Of a stretch of DNA of 64,000 nt, positions 9,301-16,998 are shown piece after piece (the stretch's first letter is position 1; every line of letters begins with the position of its first letter). Under the pieces are notes generated by a model. It saw only the letters and a program-made list of their open reading frames with translations, searched no databases and was not told where the DNA came from. The stretch covers positions 186,001 through 250,000 of the forward strand of contig CAXXMM010000006.1 of assembly GCA_963676385.2 (NCBI GenBank), in the 5' to 3' direction. This DNA comes from UBA1422 sp963676385. Its GTDB lineage: Bacteria > Bacillota > Clostridia > Peptostreptococcales > Anaerovoracaceae. A program made the translations under genes and the position numbers.

Positions 9301-10495
9301 GGATTTCCTTGGCATGGCCCTTTTCATCCTTGACAATTTCGATGGGGTTGGTCAGGTTCTTGAAGATAACGCCTTCTTCTTCACCTTCGATGATTTCAAT
9401 TTCATCAGCAGGCATTTCGGCTTTGGTTCTTCGGTAAATATTATAGACTTTGCCGGCGCCGAGTCTCAAGGCAGTTCTGCAACAGTCCATAGCGGTGTTT
9501 CCTCCGCCAACGATAGCTACACTCTTACCTTTAATGTCCGGTGCATTCTTGCCGATAACTTCCTGAAGGAAATCAATTCCGCCAATGACGCCGTCAGCAT
9601 CTTCTCCTTTGCAACCGGTACCGGTAGAAATCCATGCACCGATTGCCACTAGGACTGTATCGGAGCTTTTACGGATTTCATCAAAGGAAATATCTCTGCC
9701 AACTTTGGTGTTAAATTTAATATCCACACCCAGTCGTACAATGTTTTGAACTTCCTTGTCCAGCACTTCTTCTTTGGGAAGTCTGTATTGAGGGATACCG
9801 TAGCGAAGCATGCCGCCGCCATAAGGCATTTGCTCGTAAATGGTCACGTCATGTCCCTTTTGCTTTAGGAAATATGCAGCGGAAAGTCCCATGGGGCCGG
9901 CACCAATAATGGCAACTTTTTTGCCGGTTGCCGGATCGCACTCAGGTAGCCACGGATTCATGGCATCCATATCAGCCGCAAATCTTTTGAGATCCATAAT
10001 GCCAATGGGATCTTCAATCAGACCACGTCTGCATTTGGTTTCACAAGGATGGGGGCATACTCTTCCCAGGGCACCGGGTAGAGGAAGCTTATCTTTGATT
10101 AATTTAAGAGCTTCATCGTACTGACCGTTGGCAATCAGTCCCACATATCCCTGGCAATCTGTGCCAGCCGGGCAATTAAGGGTGCAGGGGCCTTTACAGT
10201 CCCCTGTATGATTGGTCATCAGAAGTTCCATATTGGTTTTTCTGGACTCTGCAATTCGATTGGAATTGGTGGTAACTTCCATGTCAGGTGCAATTTCGGT
10301 AGCACAGGCTTTTACCAACTTGGGGTTCTTGGCAACCTCTACTACGCAAATGCCACAGGAGCCGTAAATGGCCACTCTTTCATCGAAACAGAGAGTCGGA
10401 ATGAAAATGTCATTTTCTTTAGCAACGGCCAGGATGGTTTGTTTGGGAAGCCCGAAACATTCCTTTCCGTCAATCACTATTCTGATTTTGTCCAT
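6371..10495 (-). CDS. Formate dehydrogenase catalytic subunit fused to an NAD(P)H:acceptor flavoprotein
   Basis: A 1374-residue modular protein. An N-terminal plant-type [2Fe-2S] domain has C36, C47, C50 and C64. A GltD/NfnB-like module follows at about 75-560, with cysteines in GRVCPHPCETKC, FAD site AIIGAGPMGLSAA, NAD(P) site AIVGGGNTAMDC and VFAGGDC. Next come two [4Fe-4S] sites, CINCELCVRIC and CISCGNCISVC, then the molybdopterin domain opening with CPYCGVGC. The active-site position, in ARLCHSSTVSGL, is Cys832, where the best studied homologues often have selenocysteine. The flavoprotein fusion suggests formate/NAD(P)/ferredoxin chemistry in the cytoplasm; the substrate is inferred from family resemblance. 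It starts 12 nt after the NuoF-like gene with GGAGAG upstream, and the frame is intact, unlike its two partners. Confidence 0.85.
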   Translation of the reverse strand: MDKIRIVIDGKECFGLPKQTILAVAKENDIFIPTLCFDERVAIYGSCGICVVEVAKNPKLVKACATEIAPDMEVTTNSNRIAESRKTNMELLMTNHTGDCKGPCTLNCPAGTDCQGYVGLIANGQYDEALKLIKDKLPLPGALGRVCPHPCETKCRRGLIEDPIGIMDLKRFAADMDAMNPWLPECDPATGKKVAIIGAGPMGLSAAYFLKQKGHDVTIYEQMPYGGGMLRYGIPQYRLPKEEVLDKEVQNIVRLGVDIKFNTKVGRDISFDEIRKSSDTVLVAIGAWISTGTGCKGEDADGVIGGIDFLQEVIGKNAPDIKGKSVAIVGGGNTAMDCCRTALRLGAGKVYNIYRRTKAEMPADEIEIIEGEEEGVIFKNLTNPIEIVKDEKGHAKEILLQIMELGEPDASGRRAPVPVAGKTEVLPVDVVLLAIGQAVEESSIDTAVTRTRKKGIAYDPDTFMTSMEGVFAGGDCGNDKISIAVEAIADANKAAVVMDAYLRGEKIKYDIPYVDVNEAINEYTFEDREKMFKAAMPHLNPNERKGNFKEIVHGYDEAEAVEEAKRCLECGCGSYFDCKLIEYTNLFGAEGNARLGGEKNVNIIRNPEFKEAECEDDHPYIVRDNNKCINCELCVRICNEVVGATALGLVNRGFNAVVKPSLEGTLEDAGCISCGNCISVCPTGALQPKVTQRKPVPLKVETVRTTCPYCGVGCQMDLRIKGNKVVGIMPAFGPSNQGILCVKGKFAYDFIDHPDRLTTPLIRKGNKLVPATWDEALDLIVATTKKMKAESGADAFAGLASARVTNEENYLFQKLFRAGIGTNNVDHCARLCHSSTVSGLATTLGSAAMTNSIMEVLDADAILITGSNTAEGHPVLAARIGQAVKKGAKLIVIDPRKVPLAKNAEVFLQIKPGTNVAALNGMMNVILQEGLADEAFIAAKTEGIADLKAMVKEYTPEKVAAICGIDADDLRKAARIYATAAKAPIYYAMGVTQFATGTDAVMSISNLALICGKLGKEGSGVNPLRGQNNVQGACDMGCLPGDLPGYQKISNGDAVKKFSDFWGVNLSNKPGKTLTEILDSILKDEIRFLYIMGENPMISEPDITHAEEALEHCEFLVVQDIFLTETAQQADVVLPASCYAEKDGTFVNTERRVQRVRKAVNAPGEAMADLDILAALLKKFGLSADYSGAAEVFEEISKCTPSYGGISYGRLEEAGSLQWPCPDATHPGTPILHVEKFGRGDKALLVPAAFKEPAEVTDAEYPLILTTGRVLAQYHTRTMTGKSEGINKLSGKSFVEIHPDDAETYNICDGDMVTVTSRRGKVTVEAKVTPDIKKGVIFMPFHFVDGPANLLTNTALDPEAKMPEMKACAVNICK

Positions 10496-10506
10496 TGTTT
10501 CTCTCC

Positions 10507-12275
10507 TTAATCTCTTAATACAGCATTGAATTTGCAGGACTCTTCACACTTGCCGCACTTAATGCAAGCAGATTGGTCGATAACATGCTTTTCTTTTACT
10601 TTGCCTGAAATGCATTTTGACCGGGCATCTTCTGGCGCATAAAGTACATCCTGTACATGCATCGGTAATCGTGAAGGTCAACAGAGGCTTGCAGGAACGA
10701 GCTGTACATTTGTGGTTCTCAATATGATCTTTATACTCGTTGTTAAAATATTTGATGGTGGTCAATACCGGGTTAGGTGCTGTTTTGTCCCAATCCGCAC
10801 ATTGCGCCATCTTTTATTTTGATTGCCAGTTCAGCCAACAGTTCCATATCTCCGGCTTTGCTTTCTCCTGCTGTAATTCGCTCAAGAATTTCAAGCATTC
10901 TCTTGGTGCCGATTCGGCAATAGGGGCATTTTCCGCAGGATTCTTTTGCGGTAAAGTCAAGGAAATATCTAGCCATATCCACCATGCAGGTATCTTCGTC
11001 CATGACGATCATCCCGCCGGAAACCCACAATGGCGCCGGTTTTGTTGATTTCTTCATAGTCAACTAAAGTGTCAATCAGTTCCATGGGAATACAACCGCC
11101 GGAAGGGCCGCCCATTTGAACTGCTTTAAATGTTTTATTATTTTTGATGCCACCGCCGATGTTGAAAATAATATCTTTCAGCGGAGTACCCATAGGCACT
11201 TCTACCAGGCCGCCTTTTTTGATTTTGCCGGCCAAAGCGAATACCTTGGTGCCTTTGCTTTTCTCGGTACCGAATAGCTGCAAATTTTTCGCCGCCATTA
11301 AACAATAATCCAAGAAACATTAGCAAAGGTTTCAACATTGTTAATATTGGTAGGTGTCTGCCAATACCCTTTTTGTGCCGGGAATGGTGGTTTGAGTCGG
11401 GGCATGCCTCGCTCCCCTTCCAAAGATGCAATTAATGCAGTTTCTTCACCGCATACGAATGCACCGGCACCCGCTTTGATTCTAATATCAAAGTTGAATC
11501 CGGTTCCCAAAATATTCTTGCCAAGAAATCCTCTTTCTCTTGCTTGTGCCATGGCTCTTTCCAACCGGGTAATGGCCAAAGGATATTCAGCACGAACGTA
11601 GATGATGCCTTCGATGGCCGCCAATGGCATATCCGCCAATTAGCATGCCTTCAATAAACGGAATGGCGGGTCTCCCTCCATAACGGCACGATCCATTAAA
11701 TGCGCCCGGGTCCTCCTTCGTCAGCATTACATACCATGTATTTTTCTTCGCCCGGGACTTTGTGCTGCCGCATTTCCACTTGAACCAAGTGGGGAAGCCT
11801 GCACCGCCTCGACCTCGAAGTCCTGAAACTTTAATTTCTTCAATTACCTGTTCCGGTGTCATCCCTTTTAAAACTTTTTTAGTGGCTTCATATCCACCTT
11901 TGCCAATATATTCATCGATTTCTTCCGGATTGATGACGCCACAGTTCCGAAGAACAATACGGGTCTGTCCGGCAATGAATTGGGCATCTTCATCGCTAAT
12001 CAAATGGGCTTCGTCAAGGGCTTCCCCCAACCAAGTGCTTGTTTTACAATGTCTTCTGCCATGTTTTCGTATACGTTTACGTATCTGGCTGCCAATTTAT
12101 CATTGTCATCATAGATGTCAACAATCGGCTCCAGATAGCAAGTGCCAATACATCCGGTCACATCGACTTTCACGTTGGAAATGCCTTTGGCGGCAATCAG
12201 CCGTTCAAATTCATCCGATGTTTTTTTTGCGCCGGAAGCGATTCCACAGCTGCCTTGTCCAATCACAACTTTCAT
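10507..12275 (-). pseudogene. NuoF/HydB-like NADH-binding flavoprotein subunit, interrupted by many indels
   Basis: The restored protein of about 590 residues has the architecture of HydB/HndC-type subunits. It has an N-terminal thioredoxin-like [2Fe-2S] domain (GQGSCGIASG, CIGTCYLEP), a NuoF core with SGLRGRGGAGFPTWFKWK, YMVCNADEG, INNVETFANV and GPSGGCIP, a cluster site ESCGKCPYCRIGTKRM, and a C-terminal 2x[4Fe-4S] domain (CTGCTLCARRC, CIKCGKCEESC). The coding is spread over all three frames with breaks near 12010, 11730, 11640, 11300, 11040, 10790 and 10610; several are not in homopolymers. Residues between the breaks are well conserved, which favours sequence error or a mis-polished paralogue over long decay. 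The start at 12275 has AGGAGGA upstream. The partner of the downstream formate dehydrogenase. Confidence 0.8.
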
Positions 12276-12286
12276 CTTGATTCCTC

Positions 12287-12808
12287 CTACGCCTCTCTAC
12301 TTTGAATTTCGGATAATATTTTCTTGGCGCTGTCTTTGGTCAAGTTCCCGAAGGTCTCAACGCCGTTTTCCTCCCTGAATCATCATAACCGGAGCAAGGC
12401 CTGCAACAGCCCAGACAAGCTACGTTGTTCAAAGTGAAAATCCCATCCGGTGTGGTTTCCCCATCCTGGATGTTCAAGTGTTCACAGATGGCCTCTTCGA
12501 TAATATCCGCTCCATTTACGTGGCAAGCCGTTCCCTTGCACAGCATAATCAGATTCTTGCCGATAGGCTCCATTCTGAATTGTGCGTAGAAGGTAACAAC
12601 CCCATAAATTTTGGCGGGCTTTACGTTGATGCGCTCAGCAATGTAATTGATGGCATCCACCGGAATGTATCCGTAGATGTCCTGGGTTTTTTTGCAAAAT
12701 GGTAATCAGGCTGCCCTTCACGTTGCCGTATTTCTCCAATACCGGCTCCAATTCGCTATAAGGGTTCTGATTGCAACCACATTTGCATTCAGTTGCACTA
12801 CAACTCAT
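12287..12808 (-). pseudogene. NuoE/HydC-like [2Fe-2S] subunit, interrupted by three indels
   Basis: This is the small thioredoxin-fold [2Fe-2S] subunit that pairs with NuoF-type flavoproteins in NADH-linked hydrogenases and formate dehydrogenases. The protein can be followed from an ATG at 12808 (MSCSATECKCGCNQNPY) through a frame change at a seven-A run near 12695, then INVKPAKIYGVVTFYAQF, LCKGTACHVNG and NVACLGCC, with two more single-base frame changes near 12400 and 12370, to an ending in KKILSEIQSREA at 12287. The four cluster cysteines are present. It has GGAGGAAG before the ATG, begins the operon and is followed after 11 nt by the NuoF-like gene. Confidence 0.8.
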
Positions 12809-13162
12809 GCTTTCTTCCTCCTGTTTTTCTCTTATACTGCGGAAGTCGGTTATCCCGCCCTCCGATAAAAGCGTATCCAGTAGTCGATTATTATTTGGCT
12901 CCCAATGTCTGAAAAACGAGACAATCTTTCAAGGAGTTGTATGTTCCAAATATACTAATCTTTTTTTCATTAAAATATCTGCAAGAAATAGTTCTTACAG
13001 GGGTGATTGTATCAGATTTTTTTCTACATGTAAATGGAAAAGTGTAAATCTTAGAAATGTTAGTTTTTTAACGTCTACGGCTTTTTGAATCCTCTGTAAA
13101 GCGCGAATATTCAGATTATTTTTTCTCTGTTTCGGCGCTGTCTCAATGTTGTGAAATTCCCC
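12809..13162. other. Divergent intergenic region, no gene seen
   Basis: This AT-rich stretch separates the formate dehydrogenase operon from the SPFH gene and must hold the formate dehydrogenase promoter, but no convincing -35/-10 pair was recognised on the minus strand. A small nested repeat, CTCC (12899-12902) with GGAG (12933-12936) enclosing GTCT (12907-12910) with AGAC (12919-12922), could fold in the 5' leader. It does not match a molybdenum-cofactor riboswitch that I can recognise. Confidence 0.4.
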
Positions 13163-13191
13163 TTGACAAATAGTAATTATAGTGATATTAT
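13163..13191 (+). promoter_or_regulatory. Strong sigma-A-type promoter of the SPFH gene
   Basis: Consensus -35 TTGACA (13163-13168) and -10 TATTAT (13186-13191) are separated by exactly 17 bp. The ribosome binding site AAGGAGGT (13211-13218) precedes the ATG at 13227. Confidence 0.8.
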
Positions 13192-13226
13192 TATGATATC
13201 AAAATATTTCAAGGAGGTAATTTATT

Positions 13227-14202
13227 ATGATTGAATATACCAGTAAGGTAACTCATAAAGAACTAAAGGGGATTAACGGGTTTGTCATGCTGTTCGCCAT
13301 CGTCATCCTGGAAATCCTTTTTGTCCTTTTGTTTTTTGTGGGCAATCATCAACTACAACTTAGCCGCTGCAGTATTTGGCGGTTTGTTTGGGTGGCTTAT
13401 CCTGCCCTTCTTGTTTGCCGGGTTTAAGGTGATTCACCCTAACGAAGCAGCCGTATATACGGTTTTCGGCAACTACTCCGGCACGTTGACCCAACCGGGA
13501 TTTTTCTGGATTAATCCTTTCTCCGTCTCAATGAACCCCACGGTTCAACCTCTGGCAATGTTGGATGTATCGGAAAAGAAAAAATCCGGAGGAGAATCCA
13601 AGCCGACTTTGAGCAAAAAAATCTCTTTGAAGGCTACCACCCTGAACAATGAAAAGCAAAAGGTCAATGACAGCGATGGAAATCCCATCGAAATCGGTGT
13701 GGTTGTGATTTGGCGGGTGGTAAATCCTACCAAAGCCGCCTTTGATGTGGACAATTACAAAACCTATATTTCTATCCAATGTGATGCTTCCATTCGGGAA
13801 ATTGCACGGCAGTACCCCTATGACATTTCCGAGCACGGAGATGAAAAATCTCTTCGGGGCAGTTCCATTGAAGTTGCAGGCGAACTACAAAAAATCCTTC
13901 AAACTCGTGCCGATATGGCAGGAATTGAAATTATGGAGTCCAAAATCACCCATCTGGCCTATGCGCCGGAAATCGCCGCGGCCATGCTTCAACGTCAGCA
14001 GGCCACAGCAATCATTGCCGCTCGCCAGAAAATCGTGGAAGGTGCAGTGGGAATGGTGGATATGGCTCTGAAGAAGTTGGCAGATAACGGAATCGTCGAC
14101 CTGGACGAAGAACGAAAAGCCACCATGGTCTCCAATCTGTTGGTAGTGCTTTGTGCCAACAAAGACGCCCAGCCCGTTGTGAACAGCGGAAGCATCTATT
14201 AG
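13227..14202 (+). pseudogene. SPFH (stomatin/prohibitin-like) membrane protein, one frameshift
   Basis: SPFH proteins are membrane-anchored scaffolds of bacterial membrane microdomains. The restored protein has about 325 residues. It has a short cytoplasmic start, two hydrophobic segments at about 18-70 (INGFVMLFAIVILEILFVLL, then INYNLAAAVFGGLFGWLILP), and an SPFH domain from VIHPNEAAVYTVFGNYSGTL to a helical stretch rich in Gln and Ala (MLQRQQATAIIAARQKIVEG). The frame changes near 13345, inside the first hydrophobic region, where a single missing base would restore continuity. The second frame alone gives a 306-residue reading whose first 25 residues are out of frame. A ribbon-helix-helix gene follows 10 nt later. 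Confidence 0.8.
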
Positions 14203-14212
14203 GTGATTTCTT

Positions 14213-14419
14213 ATGAGTGAAAAAACAGAGACACGTGACAAAAAGCAACTACTGCTCCGACTGTCCCCGGATCTCTGGGAAAGTATCAACCGCTGGTCCC
14301 AAGAGGATTTTCGTTCCGTCAACGGCCAAATCGAATTTCTCCTCTCTGAAGCAGTGAAAAAAAAGTACGGGAAACGGGGAAAGTCCACCGGCACTTCAAA
14401 AAAACCCACAGACATTTGA
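14213..14419 (+). CDS. Small ribbon-helix-helix (Arc/CopG-like) DNA-binding protein
   Basis: A 68-residue basic protein. The segment KKQLLLRLSPDLWESINRWS followed by FRSVNGQIEFLLSEAVKKK fits a ribbon-helix-helix fold with the strand at LLLRL and two helices, and the tail is rich in Lys, Gly and Ser. AGGTGA lies 8 nt before the ATG and overlaps the end of the SPFH gene, so the two are cotranscribed. No toxin gene is adjacent, so it is more likely a local regulator or SPFH-associated factor than an antitoxin. The target is unknown. Confidence 0.7.
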   Translation: MSEKTETRDKKQLLLRLSPDLWESINRWSQEDFRSVNGQIEFLLSEAVKKKYGKRGKSTGTSKKPTDI

Positions 14420-14439
14420 AAAGAACTATGCAAAAACCC

Positions 14440-14473
14440 AAAAGACCTTCTCTCAATGGAGAAGGTCTTTTTA
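14440..14473 (+). terminator. Rho-independent terminator after the SPFH pair
   Basis: AAAGACCTTCTC and GAGAAGGTCTTT form a perfect stem around a short loop and are followed by T residues on the plus strand. The A-rich left side allows weak termination of the convergent gene as well. Confidence 0.8.
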
Positions 14474-14492
14474 TGTCATGTTGCCGGTTCCC

Positions 14493-15470
14493 TTATTCTT
14501 CCGTAAAATCCGACTCCGACTTTTCCACAATGCGAATCAAATCGCTGAACACCCCATAGGCAGTCTGCTGAATATAAGGTTCCTCTTCAATGATGGTTAG
14601 TTTTCCCATCAAATCAGTGGTAATGGATAAAGCAGAGGATGTTCCGCCAATGGTGGCATAAAGGTGGTTAATGGGAATGTACTCAGGTGCCACCCGGCCA
14701 TATACTTTTCCGTGCTCCCGCCATCCCTTGCAAATAAGTTTGATTTTGCAGTCTTCCGCACTGGCATTTCGAATGTCGCCGTAAGAAATATCTTCGATAC
14801 CCTTTCGCTGTATTTGATCCGGAGTCATGTCCGCATCCATCAGAACATTCAGCAATGCAGTCAATTTGCATGCCGCATCAAATCCTTCCACATCCAAAGA
14901 CGGATCCGCTTCAACAAATCCAAGGGTGCGACCCTTTTCCATGATTTCGTTCATGGGAATATCCTTGGACATTTCCTCTAATATATAGTTGGTAGTGCTA
15001 TTAAGGATACCACTGACTTCTGTCACTTTGCAAAATTTCAGGGTATCCTGTGCCAAATTAAAAACCGGGGCACCGTCCATGACGGTAGTCTCATAATAGA
15101 AAGCGCATCCGTTTTCTTTGGCTAGGTTATCCAGCCTTTGAAAAGCGTGGGCGATAGGCCCTTTATTGCCGGTAATTACATTTTTGCCTCGATTCAACGC
15201 CGCTTCTATATGGCTAATTGCCGGTTGTCCCGACAGGATGTTCAACGTAGTTAACTCAATGAGTATGTCATAATCGGCATTTTGTGCCACATCCAAAGCC
15301 GTATCAGTGGACGACCCAAGCAAATCGCCTTTGGATTTTGTTACAATGGATACAAATTCAAATTCCACTTCATAGGCTGCCTTCAACTCGTCCGCTTTTT
15401 CTTCCAACAGTCCTTTAAACGCTTTGGCCGCATTGCCATATCCCAGCATGGCCAGTTTGATTATCTGCAT
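14493..15470 (-). CDS. Homoserine dehydrogenase-like NAD(P)-dependent oxidoreductase
   Basis: A 325-residue cytoplasmic enzyme. It has a Rossmann start (KLAMLGYGNAAKAF), a catalytic-lysine region ITGNKGPIAH, the LNSTTNYIL segment and the family signature EADPSLDVEGFDAACKL. The ACT regulatory domain of many biosynthetic homoserine dehydrogenases is absent. It is not beside thrB, thrC or asd; instead it follows a class III aminotransferase and a sigma-54 activator, although it has its own leader and promoter. It may work in threonine synthesis or in a fermentative route that uses an analogous semialdehyde; the sequence does not decide. AAAGGAG precedes the ATG. Confidence 0.8.
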   Translation of the reverse strand: MQIIKLAMLGYGNAAKAFKGLLEEKADELKAAYEVEFEFVSIVTKSKGDLLGSSTDTALDVAQNADYDILIELTTLNILSGQPAISHIEAALNRGKNVITGNKGPIAHAFQRLDNLAKENGCAFYYETTVMDGAPVFNLAQDTLKFCKVTEVSGILNSTTNYILEEMSKDIPMNEIMEKGRTLGFVEADPSLDVEGFDAACKLTALLNVLMDADMTPDQIQRKGIEDISYGDIRNASAEDCKIKLICKGWREHGKVYGRVAPEYIPINHLYATIGGTSSALSITTDLMGKLTIIEEEPYIQQTAYGVFSDLIRIVEKSESDFTEE

Positions 15471-15527
15471 GTTAGCTCCTTTCCCCGATAAGTCGGTATG
15501 GGTTTGGACCTTTATCGAGTTAAAAAT

Positions 15528-15536
15528 ATTATATCA
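15528..15536 (-). promoter_or_regulatory. Extended -10 promoter of the homoserine-dehydrogenase-like gene
   Basis: On the minus strand TGATATAAT fits the extended -10 form TGnTATAAT; no good -35 box is present, as is common for this type. Transcription would start about 50 nt before the ATG. Confidence 0.5.
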
Positions 15537-15558
15537 TTTTTTGCCTTATAGGAATAGG

Positions 15559-15589
15559 AAAAACTCCCTGCCATAAGGCAGGGAGTTTT
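15559..15589 (-). terminator. Rho-independent terminator after the aminotransferase gene
   Basis: AAACTCCCTGCC and GGCAGGGAGTTT pair perfectly around ATAA, with A on the left and T on the right, so it functions on the minus strand after the aminotransferase stop at 15630 and insulates the next gene. Confidence 0.8.
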
Positions 15590-15629
15590 GATTCAAGTGT
15601 TATTTCATCCGGTAAAGATGGGGTCCGTC

Positions 15630-16973
15630 TTACATGCACTCTTTCAAAGTTTCTTCAAAGATGTCCAGTCCGGCTTTCAGTTGGGCATCGGTTACACAAA
15701 GTGGGCACAGGAAACGAATAACATTGCCTGCTCCGGCAGCTTCCAAAACCAATCCCTTTTGAACCGCACCGCTTACAATGGCGCTAACCAATTTTGCGTT
15801 AGGCTCTTTTGATGCTTTGTCTGTAACAAATTCCACACCCATCATAGATCCGGTGCCTCGAACGTCACCAACAACGTCATACTTGGCTTCCCACTCGTGG
15901 AAACGCTTCATGCAAACGTCAGCAATCTTTCTGGCTTTTGCAGGATAATCTTCCTTCGTCATAATCTCCAGAACTTTCATGCCGGCTGCGCAGGAAACAG
16001 GGTTTCCGCAGTAAGTTCCGCCAATGGTTCCCGGGGTAACTTTGTCCATAATTTCAACGCTGGCTGTAACTGCCGAAAGAGGCATTCCACCGGCAATGGA
16101 CTTGGCTGTGGTCATGATGTCAGGAGCAGCGCCGGCTTCTTTGAAATATTCAGAAGCAAACAATCTTCCGGAACGGGACCAACCGGTTTGTACTTCGTCC
16201 GTAATCATCAGGATACCATTCTTGTCGCAGATGGCTCTAACAGCCTTAACCCATTCAATGGGTGCGGGAATAAATCCGCCTTCACCCTGAACCGGTTCGA
16301 ATACGATACCGGCAACTGTATCAGCGCCAACGCTGGCAATGGTTTTTTCCAGATCGTCAATGTAATATTTGATTGCAGCCGCTTCATCCATACCCTTTGG
16401 TGCTCTGTATAAGGTTGGGAATTCAGCTCGAATAACTCCGTCTGCCAAAGGCTCCATATCGATGCAGTAATTTCTGTTGGCTGTCATGGTCATGGTTAAT
16501 ACTGTTCTGCCATGGAATGCCCCTGAAAATACCACGATATTGGGTCTCTTCGTGTAATTTCTTGCGATTTTAACTGCGTTTTCGTCAGCTTCTGCACCAC
16601 TGTTTACAAACATGGTCTTTTTCTTGTCGCCACGGACAGGAACCACTTCGTTCATTTTTTCTGCAAATTCAATATATCTTTCATGGGTGGTGATGTTCAT
16701 CATCGCATGAAAATACTTATCCATTTGCTCTTTTGCCGCTTTGATAACTTCAGGCTGGCTGTAGCCAATGTTCAAAACGCCAACGCCGCCAACCCAATCC
16801 AAGAAGATGTTTCCATCTACGTCTTCAAACATTGCACCTTCGCCTCTGGATATGACGCAAGGGTAAATGCTCTTGATGCCATTGGGCATACATTCTGCTC
16901 TACGTTTCAGGACTTCCGTTGCCTTAGGTCCCGGCAGTGGCATGGTTACTTTAGGTAATGCTTCTCTTAACAT
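15630..16973 (-). CDS. Class III (omega-amino acid) aminotransferase, GABA-transaminase-like
   Basis: A PLP-dependent fold-type I aminotransferase of 447 residues acting on an amino group distant from the carboxylate, such as GABA, beta-alanine or ornithine. Landmarks are FVNSGAEADENAVKIAR, FSGAFHGRT, the PLP-pyridine aspartate region LMITDEVQTGWSRSG, the PLP lysine in TTAKSIAGGMPLSA and GGTYCGNPVSCAAG. It is 25 nt downstream of a sigma-54-dependent activator on the same strand, which suggests inducible amino-acid catabolism. The exact substrate cannot be read from the sequence; beta-alanine would fit the pyrimidine-breakdown genes farther along, but that is inference. Confidence 0.85.
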   Translation of the reverse strand: MLREALPKVTMPLPGPKATEVLKRRAECMPNGIKSIYPCVISRGEGAMFEDVDGNIFLDWVGGVGVLNIGYSQPEVIKAAKEQMDKYFHAMMNITTHERYIEFAEKMNEVVPVRGDKKKTMFVNSGAEADENAVKIARNYTKRPNIVVFSGAFHGRTVLTMTMTANRNYCIDMEPLADGVIRAEFPTLYRAPKGMDEAAAIKYYIDDLEKTIASVGADTVAGIVFEPVQGEGGFIPAPIEWVKAVRAICDKNGILMITDEVQTGWSRSGRLFASEYFKEAGAAPDIMTTAKSIAGGMPLSAVTASVEIMDKVTPGTIGGTYCGNPVSCAAGMKVLEIMTKEDYPAKARKIADVCMKRFHEWEAKYDVVGDVRGTGSMMGVEFVTDKASKEPNAKLVSAIVSGAVQKGLVLEAAGAGNVIRFLCPLCVTDAQLKAGLDIFEETLKECM

Positions 16974-16998
16974 GATAAAACCTCCATAAACTGTTATT

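Noticed and set aside
12809..13162. A molybdenum-cofactor riboswitch before the formate dehydrogenase operon
   Set aside because: Only a short nested repeat was seen and none of the conserved Moco-riboswitch blocks were recognised.
14213..14419. A toxin-antitoxin module made of the ribbon-helix-helix protein
   Set aside because: The only partner is the SPFH membrane protein; no toxin-like gene overlaps or follows it before the terminator.
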